DNA of 8,051 nucleotides from JACDCA01 sp040881785 (GTDB lineage: Bacteria; Acidobacteriota; Vicinamibacteria; Vicinamibacterales; 2-12-FULL-66-21), in NCBI GenBank assembly GCA_040881785.1, contig JBBECO010000029.1:1-8051 (forward strand), in the 5' to 3' direction. Positions 5,140 through 8,051 of the stretch are shown in pieces; position 1 is the stretch's first letter, and each line of letters starts with the position of its first letter. Under the pieces are notes generated by a model. It was not told the origin of the DNA. It ran no database searches and worked only from the letters and a program-made list of their open reading frames with translations. The position numbers and the translations under genes were made by a program.

Positions 5140-7107
5140 ATTTTCCTTTTCTTCGTACTGGTCCTTGAGCCTGGCGACGACGTTCGGGTCGGCGAGCGTC
5201 GTGGTGTCGCCGAGCGCCTTGCCGGCGGCGATGTCGCGCAGCAGGCGGCGCATGATCTTGCCGGAACGGGTCTTCGGCAGGTCGGCCGCGAACAGGATCT
5301 GGTCGGGGCGCGCGATGGCGCCGATCTTCTTGACCACGTGCTCCTTGAGCTCGTCCATCAGGGCGTCGGACGCGTGGATGCCTTCCTTCACGGTCACGAA
5401 CGCCGCCACCGACTGCCCCTTGATCTCGTGCGGCCGGCCCACGACGGCGGCCTCGGCGACGCTGGGATGATCGACCAGCGCGCTCTCCACCTCCGCCGTG
5501 CCCAGGCGATGTCCCGCGACGTTCAGAACGTCATCGACGCGGCCGAGCAGCCAGTAGAAGCCGTCCTGGTCGCGGCGGGCGCCATCCCCGGTGAAATAGG
5601 CGCCATCCGTCCAGCGGCTCCAATAGGTCGAGATGAAACGCTCACGGTCTCCATAGATCCCGCGCAGCATCGCCGGCCAGGGGCGCGTCAGCGTCAGCAG
5701 CCCTCCACCCGTTTCGACGGACTTCCCCTTCGCGTCGCGGATCTCCGCGCTGACTCCCGGGAACGGCGTCGTCGCCGAGCCGGGCGTCGTGCTCGTGATG
5801 CCGGGCAGCGGCGTGATCATGATCATCCCGGTCTCGGTCTGCCACCACGTGTCCACGATCGGGCAGCGGAGGCGGCCGATGTGCTCGTGGTACCACATCC
5901 ACGCCTCGGGATTGATGGGTTCCCCAACGGATCCCAGCAGCCGCAGCGTCTTCATCGGATGGCGCGCCGGCCACTCCGTCCCCCATCGCATGAAGGCCCG
6001 GATGGCGGTGGGCGCGGTGTAGAGGATCGACACGCCGTGGCGGTCGATCAGGTCCCAGAAACGGTCCTTCTGAGGCCAGTCGGGAGCCCCCTCGTACATC
6101 AGCACCGTGGCGCCGTTGGCGAGCGGCCCATAGACCACGTAACTGTGTCCCGTCACCCATCCGATATCCGCGGTGCACCAGTAGACATCGTCCTCTTTCA
6201 GGTCGAAGACCATCTTCGTCGTCGCGTACGTGCCGACGAGATAGCCGCCCGTGGTATGGACGATGCCCTTCGGTTTGCCCGTCGTCCCCGACGTGTAGAG
6301 GATGTAGAGCAGGTCCTCGGCGTCCATGGCCTCGGGCTCGCACTCGGCCGCGGCGTCCTGCATCAGCCGGTGGTACCAGTGATCGCGGCCTTCCTTCACG
6401 TGGACCGGAAAGGTGCCGCCGTGCGCGCGGTTCACGATGATGACGCTGCGGATGGACGGGGTGCCCTCGAGCGCCTCGTCGGCCATCTGTTTGAGCGGCA
6501 CGATCTGCCCGCGGCGGTAGCCGCCGTCGGCCGTGACGAGCGCGACGGCCTGCGCGTCGTTGATACGGTCGCGGAGCGATTCGGCGCTGAACCCGCCGAA
6601 CACGACGCTGTGGATCGCGCCGATCCGCGCGCACGCAAGCATCGCGATGGCCAGCTCCGGAATGAGGGGAAGGTACAGCGCGACGCGGTCGCCCCGTGTG
6701 ACGCCGAGCGACTTGAGGACGCTGGCAAACGCGCTCACCTCGCGGTACAGGTCCCAGTAGGTCAGCGTCCGCCGGTCCCCCGGCTCCCCCTCCCAGATCA
6801 GCGCGGCCTTGTTGCGGCGCGAGGTCCGTACGTGCCGGTCCACACAGTTGACGCTGGCGTTCAGCTTTCCACCGATGAACCATTTGGCGTCCGGCGATTG
6901 CCATTCGAGGACGGTGTGCCAGGGGGCGATCCATTCGAGTTCGCGCGCCTGCGCGGCCCAGAAGCCTTCAGGATCCCGCGCCGCGGCCTCATAGATGCCC
7001 GGGTCGGTCACGTTGGCCGAGGTGCGCCAGGCGTCCGTCGGCGGGAAGCGACGTCCTTCGTCGAGCAATGTCGAGATTTCGGAGGTGTGGTCGGGTGTGG
7101 AAGGCAT
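5137..7107 (-). CDS. acs: Acetyl-CoA synthetase (AMP-forming)
   Basis: This cytoplasmic enzyme converts acetate, ATP and CoA to acetyl-CoA, AMP and PPi via acetyl-AMP. The protein is 656 residues, the usual Acs length. Seen: the Acs N-terminal region (FPPTDAWRTSANVTDPGIYEAA, then WHTVLEWQSPDAKWFIGGKLN); the adenylate-forming P-loop YTSGTTGKPKG (271-281); the acetate pocket and A5 motif VDTWWQTETG (418-427), where the tryptophans restrict the pocket to short acyl groups; FTGDGARRDQDGFYWLLGRVDDVLNVAGHRLGTAEVE (hinge and A8 region); and the catalytic lysine in PKTRSGKIMRR (K617). That lysine is the one inactivated by acetylation in studied Acs enzymes. The ATG is chosen because family similarity begins soon after it; the open frame extends further but overlaps the next gene. 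No Shine-Dalgarno is evident. TETGM replaces the more usual TETGG. The TGA stop lies inside a repeat unit. Propionyl-CoA synthetase is less likely given WWQTETG and the overall match. Confidence 0.96.
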   Translation of the reverse strand: MPSTPDHTSEISTLLDEGRRFPPTDAWRTSANVTDPGIYEAAARDPEGFWAAQARELEWIAPWHTVLEWQSPDAKWFIGGKLNASVNCVDRHVRTSRRNKAALIWEGEPGDRRTLTYWDLYREVSAFASVLKSLGVTRGDRVALYLPLIPELAIAMLACARIGAIHSVVFGGFSAESLRDRINDAQAVALVTADGGYRRGQIVPLKQMADEALEGTPSIRSVIIVNRAHGGTFPVHVKEGRDHWYHRLMQDAAAECEPEAMDAEDLLYILYTSGTTGKPKGIVHTTGGYLVGTYATTKMVFDLKEDDVYWCTADIGWVTGHSYVVYGPLANGATVLMYEGAPDWPQKDRFWDLIDRHGVSILYTAPTAIRAFMRWGTEWPARHPMKTLRLLGSVGEPINPEAWMWYHEHIGRLRCPIVDTWWQTETGMIMITPLPGITSTTPGSATTPFPGVSAEIRDAKGKSVETGGGLLTLTRPWPAMLRGIYGDRERFISTYWSRWTDGAYFTGDGARRDQDGFYWLLGRVDDVLNVAGHRLGTAEVESALVDHPSVAEAAVVGRPHEIKGQSVAAFVTVKEGIHASDALMDELKEHVVKKIGAIARPDQILFAADLPKTRSGKIMRRLLRDIAAGKALGDTTTLADPNVVARLKDQYEEKEN

Positions 7108-7226
7108 GGTTGGGCGCGATGGTACCAGAATGAGGTCGTGCCAGCCGGGAGGAGTGCTCGAATTTCTCTCGGGCCGAACCCCGTGCTGATCCTCGACGAA
7201 CCGACTACGAAAACCGACCGCCGGGC
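7108..7226. other. Intergenic region upstream of acs
   Basis: About 119 bp lie between the membrane-protein stop and the acs start. No clear terminator or promoter is seen. On the plus strand it can be read as LGPNPVLILDEPTTKTD, which looks like the Walker B/D-loop segment of an ABC ATPase, within an otherwise non-homologous frame. This may be a relic or chance. Confidence 0.45.
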
Positions 7227-7774
7227 CTACTGCGCGAAGCCGGGATCGTGCGGGATCATCGCCGGGGGCTGCGGCGGCGCGTTGCGCTTGAAGATCGCCA
7301 CGCCGAGCAGGCCGCCGAGCATCCCGAAGATCGTGCTCATGATGATGTTGAGGAAAGCTCCGGCGGCGCGGATGGCGTTGCCGGCCATCATCTTGTCCAT
7401 CATGTCGCGCACCTCGGGGGGCATGTCCTCGTTGCCCGCCATGATGCTCTGGATCCACTCCTGCTGCAGCGGCCCCATCATCATCTGGATCGGGATGCTC
7501 AGAATGGTGCCGATCACGCCGCCGATGACGCCGGCGAGCAGCCCCATCAGCGCACCTTCGGCCGCCGTGACGGGGACGACCGAGTTCTGCTGCCGCAGAT
7601 AGACGGCGAGCACGCCACCGGCAAGGACCCAGAGACAGCAGCAGCAGTTCCCAAAGTTGACAATCGGCAGCGCCGACATCACACCGATGAACACACCGCC
7701 GAGGAGCGCGGGCTGAAGCCTGCCCTGAGCGAACCCATCGGGCGGTGGCGAGTCGAAGGGCCTGCCGGAATCCA

Positions 7775-7775
<1 letters not shown>
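7227..7775 (-). CDS. Small integral membrane protein, function unknown
   Basis: This 182-residue protein is not assigned to a named family. It has a short proline-rich cytoplasmic-looking N-terminus, then hydrophobic segments at about 23-42 and 44-60 that flank a run of four cysteines in NFGNCCCCLW (about 42-51), a third at about 70-95 (Gly/Ile-rich, GLLAGVIGGVIGTILSIPI), a Met/acid-rich loop (about 97-130, with EDMPPEVRDMMDKMMAGN) and a fourth glycine-rich segment (about 134-165), ending in a proline-rich tail. The cysteine run at a membrane edge could bind metal or be lipidated or palmitoyl-like, but this is speculation. Its ATG overlaps the TGA of the inositol-phosphate synthase gene by one base (TGATG), with GGAG 11 nt upstream, so the two are very likely co-translated. 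acs follows after about 120 bp. Confidence 0.82.

Positions 7776-8051
<276 letters not shown>

Noticed and set aside
4822..5470. Open frames reading through the N run on both strands
   Set aside because: They include 34 unknown residues from placeholder bases and mostly translate repeats. There is no evidence of a gene.
7115..7140. Sigma-54 promoter before acs (TGGCACG on the minus strand)
   Set aside because: The -24-like TGGCACG is there, but the -12 GC at the required 10-nt spacing is missing (CATT instead of TTGC).
7108..7458. 117-codon upstream extension of acs
   Set aside because: It would run deep into the membrane-protein gene in another frame, and Acs proteins have the usual length from the ATG at 7107.
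5338..7602. Long plus-strand open frame (754 codons) opposite acs
   Set aside because: Antisense shadow of acetyl-CoA synthetase and the membrane-protein gene, with no family features apart from the short LILDEPTT look-alike reported separately.

Overview
The window is a high-GC bacterial chromosome segment with six protein genes on the minus strand and one on the plus strand. It carries a run of exactly 100 N, which is a scaffold gap, so it probably comes from a draft or metagenome-assembled genome. The gene mix (MacB-type ABC ATPase, type IV pilus PilB with an added zinc-ribbon tail, inositol-phosphate synthase, acetyl-CoA synthetase, ATTG-rich heptamer arrays between genes) would fit a soil or sediment Acidobacteriota-like organism. 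That assignment is inference: no RNA gene or other phylogenetic marker is present.

Layout from left to right. (1) The start and nearly all of an ABC transporter ATPase of the MacB/LolD type, cut by the left edge. (2) A J-domain protein whose TTG start overlaps the stop of (3), a PilB/GspE-family secretion ATPase. These two are probably co-translated. (4) A divergent intergenic region of about 270 bp leads to a plus-strand gene for a protein with a helical N-terminus, a degenerate GGDEF domain that keeps its RxxD inhibitory-site motif, and a C-terminal excisionase-like helix-turn-helix. (5) A convergent intergenic region holds heptamer-type ATTG repeats on both sides of the 100-N gap, in opposite orientation, and both flanking stop codons lie in the first repeat unit. 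(6) A complete acetyl-CoA synthetase. (7) A 182-residue membrane protein of unknown function, whose ATG overlaps the stop of (8), the C-terminal part of a myo-inositol-1-phosphate synthase that runs off the right edge.

The most interesting theme is the pilB / degenerate-GGDEF divergon. PilB begins with an MshEN-like domain, a family known to bind cyclic di-GMP. The protein read in the opposite direction looks like a cyclic-di-GMP receptor fused to a DNA-binding domain rather than an active cyclase. A testable model is that this protein senses cyclic di-GMP and controls pilB-dnaJ and/or itself from the shared intergenic region. PilB also has a C-terminal double zinc ribbon beyond the usual family end. 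The rest (acetate activation, inositol phosphate synthesis, ABC export) looks like ordinary housekeeping or accessory metabolism.
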